A DNA stretch of 64,000 nucleotides from Anaerolineales bacterium (GTDB lineage Bacteria > Chloroflexota > Anaerolineae > JAAEKA01). Shown in pieces: positions 49,867-58,364 of the stretch (its first letter is position 1; the number at the start of each line of letters is the position of its first letter). The notes under the pieces were generated by a model. It ran no database searches. It saw only the letters and a list, made by a program, of their open reading frames with translations, and had not been told where the DNA came from. Where the stretch lies: the NCBI GenBank assembly GCA_020634615.1, contig JACKBI010000003.1, positions 62,001-126,000 of the forward strand. The letters are read 5' to 3'. The position numbers were made by a program, and so were the translations under genes.

Positions 49867-51759
49867 ATGACCCGGTACGGCTACCATGGCCGCATTCTGC
49901 ACGCCCACCTGAACGACCTGCGGCTGGAGATCGAAACCCCCGATGAGTCGTTCTACCGGACCTACGGCGGCGGCAGCGCGCTGGGCCTCTACTACCTGTT
50001 GCGACACACGCCCGCGAACGCCGACCCGCTGGGCCCGCAGAACACGCTGACGCTGGCGTTGAGCGTACTCACCGGCGCGCCTATCTCCGGCCAGAGCCGC
50101 ATGACCGCGGTCGCCAAGTCGCCGCAGACCGGCGCGGTCGGCGACTCGCAGGGCGGCGGCTTCTTTCCCGCCGAGATGAAATTCGCCGGTTTCGACGCGA
50201 TCGTGCTGCACGGCCGCGCACCGCATCCGGTCTACCTTTGGATCACCAATGGGCAGGCTGAGCTGCGGCCGGCCGAGCATCTCTGGGGCAAGACCACCGA
50301 CGTCGTCGAGGACATCCTCAAGGATGAACTGGGCGACTCCAAGATCGAGGTGCTGCAAACGGGCATCGCCGGCGAAAACGGCGTCCGCTACGCGGCGCTG
50401 ATCAGCATGGCTAACCGGGCTAACGGTCGCACCGGCATGGGCGCGGTCATGGCCAGCAAGAATTTGAAAGCGGTCGCAGTGCGCGGCAAAGACCGGCCCA
50501 AGGTCTTCGACAGCAAGGGCCTCAACGCGCTGGCCAAGTGGGGCGCCAAGGAGTTCCCCGAATCGGATGCCTACGGTACCGGCGTGCTGGGCACGGCAGA
50601 AATCGTGCTCAGTCAGAACGCGGTCGGCGGGCTGGCAACGCGCAACTGGGCCAGCGGCGTCTTCGAAGGACACGAGGCCATCAGCGGCCACCGCATGCAG
50701 GAGACGATTCTCAAGGAGCGCGACACCTGCTACGCCTGCACGGTGCGTTGCAAGCGGGTAGTCGAGGTCACCGAGGGTCCATTCACCGCCGATCCGCGCT
50801 TCGGCGGGCCGGAATACGAGACGCTGGCGACCTTCGGCGCGTATTGCGGCATCGACGATCTGGCAGCGATCGCGCATGTTAATCAACTCTGCGGCCAGTA
50901 TGGGATCGACACCATCTCCTGCGGCGCGACCATAGCCTGGGCCATGGACTGCTTCGAGCAGGGACTGATCACGACCGAGGACACCGGCGGGGTCGAGCTA
51001 CGTTTCGGCAACGCAGCCGCGATGGTGCAGATGGTGGAGCAGATCGCCCGCCGCGAAGGATTCGGCGATCTGCTGGCCGACGGCTCCGACCGGGCTGCAG
51101 AGCGGATTGGCCGCGGCTCGGAGGAACTGGTCGTTTCGGTCAAGAAGCTGGAGATGCCGGCCCACATGCCGCACGTCAAGCGCTCGCTGGGGCTGATCTA
51201 CGCCGTCAACCCGTTCGGCGCGGATCACCAATCCAGCGAGCACGATCCCGGCTACCGCGCCTACCCGGAGCGTATGGCGCAGATCGGCCTGACCAACCCG
51301 CAGCGGCCCAAGGAGATGAACGAGGCGAAGGTAGAGTTCGCCCTGCGCTCGCAGTACGTTTACAGCGCGACTGACACCTACAACGTCTGCCAGTTCGTCT
51401 TCGGCCCGGCCTGGCAGCTCTACGACACGGCGCAGATGGCCGAGGCGATCCGCCTGATCACCGGCTGGGACGTGACCGTGGAGGAACTGATGCAGGTGGG
51501 ACAGCGGCGGCTCAACATGCTGCGCGCCTTCAACGCCCGTGAGGGCATCGGCCGCGAGCAGGATACCCTGCCAAAAAAGATGTACAAGGCGCTGAGCGGC
51601 GGCCGCACCGGCGGCCTGGCACTCAGCCGCGACGAGATGGAGACGGCCAAGGAGCAGTACTATGCCATGGCCGGCTGGGATGCCGAAACCGGCAATCCGA
51701 CACGCGCGACGCTGACCAGTCTGGGGCTGGAGTGGGTGGCTGACGCGTTTGAACGATGA
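49867..51759 (+). CDS. Aldehyde:ferredoxin oxidoreductase-family tungsten enzyme
   Basis: A 630-residue AOR-family protein that binds a bis-pyranopterin tungsten cofactor and a [4Fe-4S] cluster. The N-terminal pterin domain contains YGGGSALGLYYLL and GRTGMGAVMASKNLKAVAVRG. Cluster cysteines are in CYACTVRC (C-x2-C-x3-C), with a later Cys in YNVCQFV. It may oxidise aldehydes with ferredoxin. The true start is ATG 49867 with AAAGGAAAAG upstream; a start at 49786 would translate the hexamer repeat. Location next to an NAD-dependent aldehyde dehydrogenase and a transaminase suggests a second way to remove amine-derived aldehydes. Confidence 0.88.
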   Translation: MTRYGYHGRILHAHLNDLRLEIETPDESFYRTYGGGSALGLYYLLRHTPANADPLGPQNTLTLALSVLTGAPISGQSRMTAVAKSPQTGAVGDSQGGGFFPAEMKFAGFDAIVLHGRAPHPVYLWITNGQAELRPAEHLWGKTTDVVEDILKDELGDSKIEVLQTGIAGENGVRYAALISMANRANGRTGMGAVMASKNLKAVAVRGKDRPKVFDSKGLNALAKWGAKEFPESDAYGTGVLGTAEIVLSQNAVGGLATRNWASGVFEGHEAISGHRMQETILKERDTCYACTVRCKRVVEVTEGPFTADPRFGGPEYETLATFGAYCGIDDLAAIAHVNQLCGQYGIDTISCGATIAWAMDCFEQGLITTEDTGGVELRFGNAAAMVQMVEQIARREGFGDLLADGSDRAAERIGRGSEELVVSVKKLEMPAHMPHVKRSLGLIYAVNPFGADHQSSEHDPGYRAYPERMAQIGLTNPQRPKEMNEAKVEFALRSQYVYSATDTYNVCQFVFGPAWQLYDTAQMAEAIRLITGWDVTVEELMQVGQRRLNMLRAFNAREGIGREQDTLPKKMYKALSGGRTGGLALSRDEMETAKEQYYAMAGWDAETGNPTRATLTSLGLEWVADAFER

Positions 51760-51883
51760 TCGAAATCATCGCCTGACAGCAAAAACATGTTGCCGAAGTG
51801 GCGTTTCCGGTAGGCCTCAGCATACTTTTCGCGCAACATACCAGACACCGATTTATGAAAGTTAAGATTTTATTACGGTAATA

Positions 51884-52081
51884 GCCTGGCGAGGCCCGAC
51901 CGACCGTTAAACGGATCGGGCTACCAGGTGAAAGGCCCTACGGGCCTGGATTCCAGCCCTGAAAGGGCTTCCACGTTGTAGCCGGATGGCCTTGCGAAGC
52001 ACCCCGCAGCGGAGCGGAGTGGGTGGCCTCCGGTGGGCGTGCCGGGCCAATTACCGACCTTATTTCTTAAGATTCATCAAT
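51884..52081 (-). repeat. ~200-bp dispersed repeat, copy 1 (inverted relative to copy 2)
   Basis: The reverse complement of this stretch matches 60147-60346 at roughly nine of ten positions by eye, over its full length. It is made of several small hairpins, for example GAAGCCCTTTCAGGGCT, AGGCCCGTAGGGCCT and GCCCGATCCG...CGGTCGGGC. It fills most of the 355-base gap before the saccharopine-dehydrogenase-like gene. No coding capacity is seen. Confidence 0.85.
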
Positions 52082-52114
52082 CGGTGGGCACTTCGCACAC
52101 ACGGAGTTTCCTCT

Positions 52115-53284
52115 ATGCGCATTACCGTACTCGGCGGGGCAGGCAAGATGGGCTGCATCGCCGTGCAGCACCTGGTCAACGACCCGCGGGTTGACGAGGT
52201 GGTCATCGCCGACTTGAACGTCGAACAGGCCCAGGAGGTCGCCGCGATCCTTGACAGCCCCAAACTGTCGATCCGACGGGTGGACCTCGCCGATCGTGAT
52301 GATCTGATCCATGCCTTGCGCGGCTCGCAGTCCTGCCTGAACGCCACCGTCTACTACACTAACTTGCCCGTGATGGAAGCGTGTCTCGCGGCGCAGGTCA
52401 GCTATGTCGATCTGGGCGGGCTGTTCCACACCACCCGCCGCCAGCTTGAGCTGCACGATGACTTCGCCGCGGCCGGCATCTCCGCAGTGCTGGGCATGGG
52501 TTCCGCGCCCGGCATCCCCAACGTGCAGGCCCGCTTCGGCGCGGACCGGCTGGATAGGATCGAGAGCATCCGCATCTACGACGGCATCAAGCCGCCACCG
52601 CCCGGCGCATCGACGTTCACCTACGCGGTGGCGACGATTCTCGACGAACTGACGCTGGAACCGGTGATCTTCCGCGACGGCCAGTTCGTGACCTGCCAGC
52701 CGATGAGCGAGTTCGAGGATTATGCCTTCGCTGCGCCGCTGGGCGTGCTGCCGATGCACCTCTCGCTGCACTCGGAACCGGCCACGCTGCCCATCACCTA
52801 CGGTGACAAGGGGCTGCGCGAGTGCTTCTTCAAGATCAACTATTGGGGCATGAACCCGGAGCTGGTGGCCAAGGTGCGCACGCTGGCTGAGTTTGGCCTG
52901 CACAGCCGCGAGCCGGTGGATGTACGCGGCCAGCCGGTCGCGCCGCGCGACCTGCTGATGGCGCTGTTAGGCGGAAAGGTTCCGCCCATTGGCGACTTTC
53001 TGGCGCCGCCCGCCAATCAGCCGCCCGACTGGGTCAAGGAGATCGTCACCGAGATCCGGGGCACGAAGGACGGCGAGCCCATGACCTGGCGCGTCGGCAC
53101 GCTGACGACCAAAGGCTCGCTGCCCACCGGCGTTGCGCCGGCCATCGCCGCGATCTGGCTGGCTGAGGAACGTATTCCCGCAGGCGTCTACCCGCCGGAA
53201 GCGGTCATCGACCCGGAACCATTCTTCGCCGAGCTGGCACGCGTTGGCATTCCAACGCAAGTGTCGGTGACGCACATGCTGTAG
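52115..53284 (+). CDS. Saccharopine dehydrogenase-family oxidoreductase
   Basis: A 389-residue NAD(P)-binding protein. The Rossmann motif ITVLGGAGKMGCIAVQHL opens it, followed by VIADLNVEQAQEVA and the family's substrate-domain block GLFHTTRRQLELHDDFAAAG, then VLGMGSAPGIPNVQARFGA. Members act on saccharopine, carboxynorspermidine or related imines. In this cluster, a step in lysine or polyamine metabolism such as carboxynorspermidine synthase is possible. The ATG at 52115 was chosen because the frame above runs through the repeat. A hexamer hairpin follows. Confidence 0.85.
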   Translation: MRITVLGGAGKMGCIAVQHLVNDPRVDEVVIADLNVEQAQEVAAILDSPKLSIRRVDLADRDDLIHALRGSQSCLNATVYYTNLPVMEACLAAQVSYVDLGGLFHTTRRQLELHDDFAAAGISAVLGMGSAPGIPNVQARFGADRLDRIESIRIYDGIKPPPPGASTFTYAVATILDELTLEPVIFRDGQFVTCQPMSEFEDYAFAAPLGVLPMHLSLHSEPATLPITYGDKGLRECFFKINYWGMNPELVAKVRTLAEFGLHSREPVDVRGQPVAPRDLLMALLGGKVPPIGDFLAPPANQPPDWVKEIVTEIRGTKDGEPMTWRVGTLTTKGSLPTGVAPAIAAIWLAEERIPAGVYPPEAVIDPEPFFAELARVGIPTQVSVTHML

Positions 53285-53295
53285 CGGCGTTCCGG

Positions 53296-53390
53296 CTCGC
53301 ACTCCTACTCGTACTCTTACTCGTCCTCGATTCCGTGGACAGACCGAAGAGTACGAGTACACCGAGTAAGAGGACGCGGGAGGAGTACGA
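53296..53390. repeat. GAGTAC-type hexamer inverted repeat, copy D
   Basis: The left arm contains CACTCCTACTCGTACTCTTA and the right arm GAGTACGAGTACACCGAGTA with aggaggagtacga at its end. It begins 12 bases after the saccharopine-dehydrogenase-like gene and is the most decayed copy. Confidence 0.75.
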
Positions 53391-53810
53391 CCCGCCAGAG
53401 CCCTGGACACTCACCTGCGACAGATCCAGGCCTGCTTTGTCGTTCCTACAAATTTCAGGCGGGATCATGCGGGCGGCCGTATTGACACAACACAGCGCTG
53501 ATCGAGTGGCGGGTTGAGTGACACGCCGATCATGGACCGCGCCCGTATCGAGATCAAGCGGCACAAACGTGCCTGCCGCGTGATCTCGACAATACGCTGA
53601 CCAGTCGGTAACACCACATCGTGCAGGCCTGACCCGCTGCAGCAGAGTCGATCGACTACGTTCTGGCCGCGGGTGCCGCGAACCCGCGCGCTACTGCCAG
53701 TAATGCAACGGTCAACCCCTTCTTCGACTGACCGATAATCAGCGACCTGACTGCCACTCCTGGGCTACGGCGGATTGACCATTGGCGCCGGTGGGGACCT
53801 GGCGCGCTGA
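53391..53810. other. Apparently degraded region upstream of the oxidase
   Basis: No intact gene is seen in about 420 bases. A short frame at 53467 starts MRAAVLTQH, as zinc alcohol dehydrogenases often do, but stops after 16 residues. The end of the region (53782-53817) reads APVGTWRADVV, which would be the N-terminus of the oxidase downstream in another frame. The stretch looks like decayed coding DNA. Confidence 0.4.
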
Positions 53811-53846
53811 CGTCGTCGCATCGTCGGCTCCGGCTACACCGGACTA

Positions 53847-55001
53847 GTGGCAGCGCTGACGCTGGCGCGGGCCGGCGCGCGGGTCGCGGTGCTGGAGCAG
53901 CAGACCATCGGCTGGGGCGCCAGCTCGCGCAACGGCGGCATGGTGTCGCCCGGCCTGAAACTGGCGACGCGCAAGCTCTTCAAGCAGTTCGACGCCGAGC
54001 TGGCGCGCGAACTGTGGCAGACCTCACTGGACGCCATCGAACTGATCGACGAGTTGGTGCGCAACGAGGGAATCGACTGCAACTGGCAGCGCGACGGGCA
54101 CCTGCATCTGGCTTCCAAGGAAGCGCATTTCGAGGCCATGCGGGACAACGCGGCCTGGTTCCGTGATGCACTGGGCCATACGCTGCGCGTCGTGCCGAGC
54201 GCCGAACTGCGCAGCGAGATTGGCACGGACAAGTACTTCGGCGGCGTGATCGACGACGTGTCCGGCGCCCTGCAGCCGGCCAAATACGTCGCGGGTCTGG
54301 CAAAGGCTGCCGCGGTCGCCGGCGTCAGACTCATGGAGCAATGCGAGGTTATGCACGTCGCGCGCGACCGCGACACATTTCAGGTGACGACCACCCGCGG
54401 CCTGCTGCGAGCGGGAGATGTGATTGTCGCAACCAACGGCTACACCGGTCAGTTGCTGCCGGAGCTGCAACGGCGAGTGGTCCCGGCCGGCAGTTACATC
54501 ATCGTCACCGGCCCGCTGCATCCTGATGCCCAGCGCGAAATCAGCCCGAGCGGGCGCATGTTTTACGACTCGAAATGGTTCCTGAACTACTTCCGCTTGA
54601 CGCCGGACGGCCGCATGCTCTGGGGCGGACGCAACAGCCTGATGCCCGACGCCGACGCGATCCAGAGCGCCCAGGCCCTGCGCCGCCAGATGGTGCGCGT
54701 ATTTCCGCAGCTCGCTGAGGTGCCATTGACGCATTCGTGGTCGGGCCGCCTGGGCCTGACCTTCGACATGCTGCCGCACATCGGGCGTATCGACGGCGTC
54801 CACTACGCACTGGGCTACAACGGTCACGGCGTCTCCATCGCCACCTACCTGGGGCGGGAGATCGGCCTGCTGCTGTCAGGCGCCAAGAGCCGCAGCCCCT
54901 TCATGGACATTCCCCATCCCACCCGCTTCTTCTACGACGGCCAGCCCTGGTTCCTCCCGCTGGCCGCGCGCTATTTCCAGGCACGCGATCTGGTTTCGTA
55001 G
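53847..55001 (+). CDS. FAD-dependent amine/amino-acid oxidase (DAO family), 5' end frameshifted
   Basis: The intact frame gives 384 residues of a DAO-type oxidoreductase: VAALTLARAGARVAVLEQQ, WGASSRNGGMVSPGL, and the C-terminal HYALGYNGHGVSIATYLGRE. The GTG at 53847 lies inside the FAD motif; reading back gives IVGSGYTGL to 53820, then a TGA at 53808. Shifting one base restores ADVV just before it, so one base (probably a T in a gtcgtc run) is missing near 53818. It resembles gamma-glutamylputrescine oxidase (PuuB) and fits the amine cluster. It may be a pseudogene or reflect a sequencing error. Confidence 0.75.
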   Translation: MAALTLARAGARVAVLEQQTIGWGASSRNGGMVSPGLKLATRKLFKQFDAELARELWQTSLDAIELIDELVRNEGIDCNWQRDGHLHLASKEAHFEAMRDNAAWFRDALGHTLRVVPSAELRSEIGTDKYFGGVIDDVSGALQPAKYVAGLAKAAAVAGVRLMEQCEVMHVARDRDTFQVTTTRGLLRAGDVIVATNGYTGQLLPELQRRVVPAGSYIIVTGPLHPDAQREISPSGRMFYDSKWFLNYFRLTPDGRMLWGGRNSLMPDADAIQSAQALRRQMVRVFPQLAEVPLTHSWSGRLGLTFDMLPHIGRIDGVHYALGYNGHGVSIATYLGREIGLLLSGAKSRSPFMDIPHPTRFFYDGQPWFLPLAARYFQARDLVS

Positions 55002-55169
55002 GAACGGTCCGGCAGCGCCAGATCAGCCGGCAGAGGACGTCAGCCGTTCATATCTAGTCGCAACTGGGCTGTTGCGAATCTCCTCTGGCGGGCAACAATC
55101 CAGACCTTAGGTAACGCCGAAGGAACGGCATCAAACCGACCTTTGCGAAAAACGCAATGATAGGCTCCT

Positions 55170-55517
55170 CTATCCGATGCCAAGTAGCGTCAAGACTGCG
55201 CCCAACAAACACGTTCCAACAAAAATAGTCGTCATGACTACTCCCCATACCCGGATGTGGTAGACAGCTGCTATGTATTTCTCCGGTTGTTGCTCGCCTT
55301 CTTCTGCAAAACGGGAGACGCTACCTCCCAACAGTCGTTGTCGCGTTCCCGACCATCCGAGTTTCTCCAGATCCTCCTCGGTTAATCCATATAGCTCTTT
55401 GTACCGTTTCGTCTGCCTGGCCATGAGTACCACATACTTTTGCGGCCAAACAGCCATGCTGACACCAAGTGCGATGAATAACGCGACAAGCAAGAAAGTT
55501 AACAAATTGTTGACCAT
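55170..55517 (-). CDS. Small two-helix membrane protein, unknown function
   Basis: A 115-residue protein. The first helix (NLLTFLLVALFIALGVSMAVW) is followed by a charged stretch of about 50 residues (LMARQTKRYKELYGLTEEDLEKLGW), then a C-terminal helix (VWGVVMTTIFVGTCLLGAVLTLLG). The ATG at 55517 is chosen since the helix begins right after it. No family was recognised. It lies in a less GC-rich patch with another membrane gene, so the pair may be an acquisition. Confidence 0.65.
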   Translation of the reverse strand: MVNNLLTFLLVALFIALGVSMAVWPQKYVVLMARQTKRYKELYGLTEEDLEKLGWSGTRQRLLGGSVSRFAEEGEQQPEKYIAAVYHIRVWGVVMTTIFVGTCLLGAVLTLLGIG

Positions 55518-55648
55518 AAAGTCAGTCCATTCTGACAACGACCAAGCCGTGCAATTACACGGAGGCCCCTGATTGCTGCCGCCAGCAGCTGCCCGACCGA
55601 GGTTCCCCATGATCCTGAAGCAATTGCCAGGAAGCCGGTGCCGAAGTA

Positions 55649-56353
55649 TTATCGCTGCACGTAGATGCGCTTGCCGTGTTCACGTTCCCAGGTGACTGCC
55701 TGTCGAAGAAGGTACCAGACAGAACCTGTGCCAAAAGCAGTGCCATAAGCAATTCCGAACGCCACCAGCCCAATCACGAGTACGGCATAGTCGGCGCTTA
55801 GGGTTCTGACAAACACATACGACAGTCCGGCAATTACCGGTCCATACCGCCGCACTTTGCTAACTGACTCGGCTGTGGCTTCAGCCGCCTCAGTCGCAGC
55901 TTTGCTGTCCTCTCGGTAAATCCTCGCTGTCCTGGTGTCCAGACTACCTACCCATCCAACCGGGTTCTTCCGAGTACGGGAATACCGAGTTCGATTATTA
56001 CTGTAAGCGATATTTGCGACGATCACAAGGGTTAATCCGACGGCAATCCCCAGCAACACTGACTGTTCAACGGATTGACCAGTGTTCAGTACCGCCCAGA
56101 CAACTATGCCAAACGCAAGCGACAAGATAGCGAGGCTAAATGTCTGATACATCCGTATGAACAACACGCGACGCGTCAAGAAATGCATGACCACACCTAT
56201 CAGGGACAACACTAAGCTACCCCACCAAACCCAGCCGGGCACCACATAGCCAAGATAGCTCAACAGTCCCCATCCCATCAAAGCGACAACACCACACGTC
56301 GCAAGATTCAAGGTTGAGTAGTCAGCGGCATACGGGTCAAATCTGTTTCTCAT
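55649..56353 (-). CDS. Multi-helix membrane protein, unknown function
   Basis: A protein of about 234 residues with six predicted helices, for example WVWWGSLVLSLIGVVMHFL, FSLAILSLAFGIVVWAVL and YAVLVIGLVAFGIAYGTAFG, and a polar loop near the middle (NNRTRYSRTRKNPVGWVGSL). The start is unsure: ATG 56353 (MRNRFDPYAAD) is preferred, but the frame is open up to 56419. No family is recognised. Lower GC than its neighbours and isolation between repeats suggest a mobile origin. Confidence 0.6.
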   Translation of the reverse strand: MRNRFDPYAADYSTLNLATCGVVALMGWGLLSYLGYVVPGWVWWGSLVLSLIGVVMHFLTRRVLFIRMYQTFSLAILSLAFGIVVWAVLNTGQSVEQSVLLGIAVGLTLVIVANIAYSNNRTRYSRTRKNPVGWVGSLDTRTARIYREDSKAATEAAEATAESVSKVRRYGPVIAGLSYVFVRTLSADYAVLVIGLVAFGIAYGTAFGTGSVWYLLRQAVTWEREHGKRIYVQR

Positions 56354-56644
56354 GCAGCCATCCGGCGACCATTGATACCATGTGACCAATCGCATAACAG
56401 CGCCACCAAATTGTAGCATCTTCCCGCTGGCTTGTGAAGCGCTACATCATGTCACAGAATCTTCCAAAGAGCGGGAAATTCGGTGAACCATTCCACCCGC
56501 TGTACAATCGGTACATGACCGCGACGCCGATCCCGCCGGGCTTCACCCGCCTCCACGTCCCCACCGCATTTCACACTACTGGGCGCGAACGTAGCGCTGG
56601 GCCAGAGAAGGCAGCAGGCTGATCCCATTTCTGCGCCGGCACTT

Positions 56645-56860
56645 TGCGCCCGGGTAGTGTATGCATTTCGGTTGAAAATGTGCGCAGTATTGCACAAGCT
56701 AGATTTGGTCGCGATTGCTAAACGTTACCCGACATAACATGACGGTTTCGAGCAAAAATAGGCAGTTTTCAACCCGATTCTTGCTTCTGCTTAGTGCCTG
56801 ATCGAACCCTCTGTGACCGTTGCGAATTTCAACCGAATTGTATACACTTCCTGCGCCCGG
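56645..56860. mobile_element. Candidate MITE with 9-bp target duplication
   Basis: Inverted ends (AGTGTATGCATTTCGGTTGA from 56656 and, reversed, AGTGTATACAATTCGGTTGA from 56848) agree at nearly all positions. A 9-bp direct repeat TGCGCCCGG flanks them at 56645-56653 and 56852-56860. The 198-bp interior is AT-rich and has no gene. It lies in the 560-base gap before the lipoprotein gene; the rest of the gap shows nothing clear. Confidence 0.7.
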
Positions 56861-56980
56861 CCTGTCTTGACGTTCCCTGTCGCTTGAGGTAGACTGAACC
56901 GGCCTGCGCCGCGATGAACATTTGCCGTGGCCCGGTGGTGTTACCCGGCAGGCAACGAACCTTTTTCTGGAGATCGATCC

Positions 56981-58279
56981 GTGCGTTCAACCGCTCGCTT
57001 CTGGCCACTTCTGGCCCTCGGTTTCATGCTCGCGTTCGTCAGCGGGTGCAGCTTTCGCCCACTGCTGACGGATGTCAGCGTCCAACCTGACGTCATCAGT
57101 CCCAACGCCGACGGCGACACCGACGCCACCAACATCCGCTATACACTGGGTCGCAGCGCCAATGTCTCGATTTACTTTGAGAACGAGCAGGACGAGCGCT
57201 TCTATTTTCGTGACAGCCAGTTACGCTCGCCGGGCGACTACGGCGTGGCCTGGGGCGGCGGCGTCAACGAGTCGCTGATGGTGAACGACGGCTTCGGCCC
57301 ACAGCAGGTGATGAGCCGCGTGCTGCCCGACGGCGCCTACACCTGGACCGTCGAGGCGACTGACGAGCGCGGCAACGTCGAAACCCAATCGGGGACGATC
57401 ACGCTGCACGACGGCGACACCGTGCTGCCGGAGTTGCAGAACTTCACCGTCGTACCGCAGGAGTTCCGTCCCAACCAGGACGGCCTGCGCGACGACTGGG
57501 TCTCGATCTCCTACTACCTGCCCAAGGATGTGGACAACGTGCAGGTCTACCTGATTGACCCGGCCGAGCCGAACCTGAAATATCCCATCGCCGAGAGCGA
57601 GCGGGTCATCAAGCCGGGCGAACTGGGCTTCCACGAATATCGCTACGAGGGCGGGGTCGATCTGGGCGCGGAGCCGCCGCCCGACGGCACGTACATCATC
57701 TACGGCGACGCGCGCGATCTGGCCGGCAATCGAGTGGTTGTCTCGTCCACTCTGACTATCGCCGACGGCGGCAAGCCGCGCGCTGACATATTGCAGGGCG
57801 AGATCGACTGGAAGGACGAATTGAACCGGGTGGTCAGCGTGCCGCTGGGCGGGACGCTTTGTTTCACTGCCACGATTCAGAACGAGGGAACGGTCAGCAT
57901 CCGCACCGCCGGACCGTGGCCGGGAACGACCTACAAGTTCAGCGAGAACAACAACACGCTGGCGTTGGAGCAAAACGATCCCAGCTTTCGCCAACAGGCC
58001 GGCGTCTTCCGCTTCGGCGTCAACTACGACACCACCGGCATCGACTTCCCCTTCCGCTGGGCCATCGGCCGCCAGGAAGACCTGGAGCGGCGGGTGATCG
58101 ACGGCGAGGAGCAGTGGTATTTGTTGCCCGGCGAGCGCTCGCAAGTCAACGGCTGCATCGAACTCGATGAGCAGCCCCCCACCGGCACCAATTTCTGGTG
58201 GGGCGGCCTGATCCACGAGTTCGTCGATGTGCCCAACAACTACGTCGATCGCATCAGCGTTGTGGTCGGCGCGCCGTAG
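56981..58279 (+). CDS. Lipoprotein with FlgD-Ig-like domains
   Basis: A 432-residue exported lipoprotein (ARFWPLLALGFMLAFVSGC, lipobox VSGC). Two repeated FlgD Ig-like units follow: VSVQPDVISPNADGDTDATN with GAYTWTVEATDERGN, and FTVVPQEFRPNQDGLRDDWV with GTYIIYGDARDLAGN. The N-P-N-x-D-G pattern is the hallmark of the family, often found on cell-surface proteins. The C-terminal ~150 residues (NEGTVSIRTAGPWPGTTYKF) are another beta domain. The GTG at 56981 has GGAG nine bases ahead. It may act in the envelope alongside the glycosyltransferases downstream. Confidence 0.8.
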   Translation: MRSTARFWPLLALGFMLAFVSGCSFRPLLTDVSVQPDVISPNADGDTDATNIRYTLGRSANVSIYFENEQDERFYFRDSQLRSPGDYGVAWGGGVNESLMVNDGFGPQQVMSRVLPDGAYTWTVEATDERGNVETQSGTITLHDGDTVLPELQNFTVVPQEFRPNQDGLRDDWVSISYYLPKDVDNVQVYLIDPAEPNLKYPIAESERVIKPGELGFHEYRYEGGVDLGAEPPPDGTYIIYGDARDLAGNRVVVSSTLTIADGGKPRADILQGEIDWKDELNRVVSVPLGGTLCFTATIQNEGTVSIRTAGPWPGTTYKFSENNNTLALEQNDPSFRQQAGVFRFGVNYDTTGIDFPFRWAIGRQEDLERRVIDGEEQWYLLPGERSQVNGCIELDEQPPTGTNFWWGGLIHEFVDVPNNYVDRISVVVGAP

Positions 58280-58326
58280 GGGGAAGGGAAACGAGGGAAA
58301 GGAAGGAAAGCAGGGAAGGCGGAGGT
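58280..58326 (+). repeat. Purine-rich tract immediately after the lipoprotein stop
   Basis: A run of GGGAAGG/GGAAAGG-type units begins right after the TAG stop, followed by a pyrimidine-rich stretch CCCCCTCTCCC that could pair with it. A similar tract follows the phosphatase stop at 60433-60476, on that gene's strand. Confidence 0.6.
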
Positions 58327-58364
58327 CAGTCACCCTGTCACCCCCTCTCCCACTCACCCACACC

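Noticed and set aside
48094..50886. A 930-codon open frame on the minus strand
   Set aside because: It lies opposite three clearly recognised genes (aldehyde dehydrogenase, aminotransferase, AOR), and its translation has no recognisable motifs. Long antisense frames are common at this GC content.
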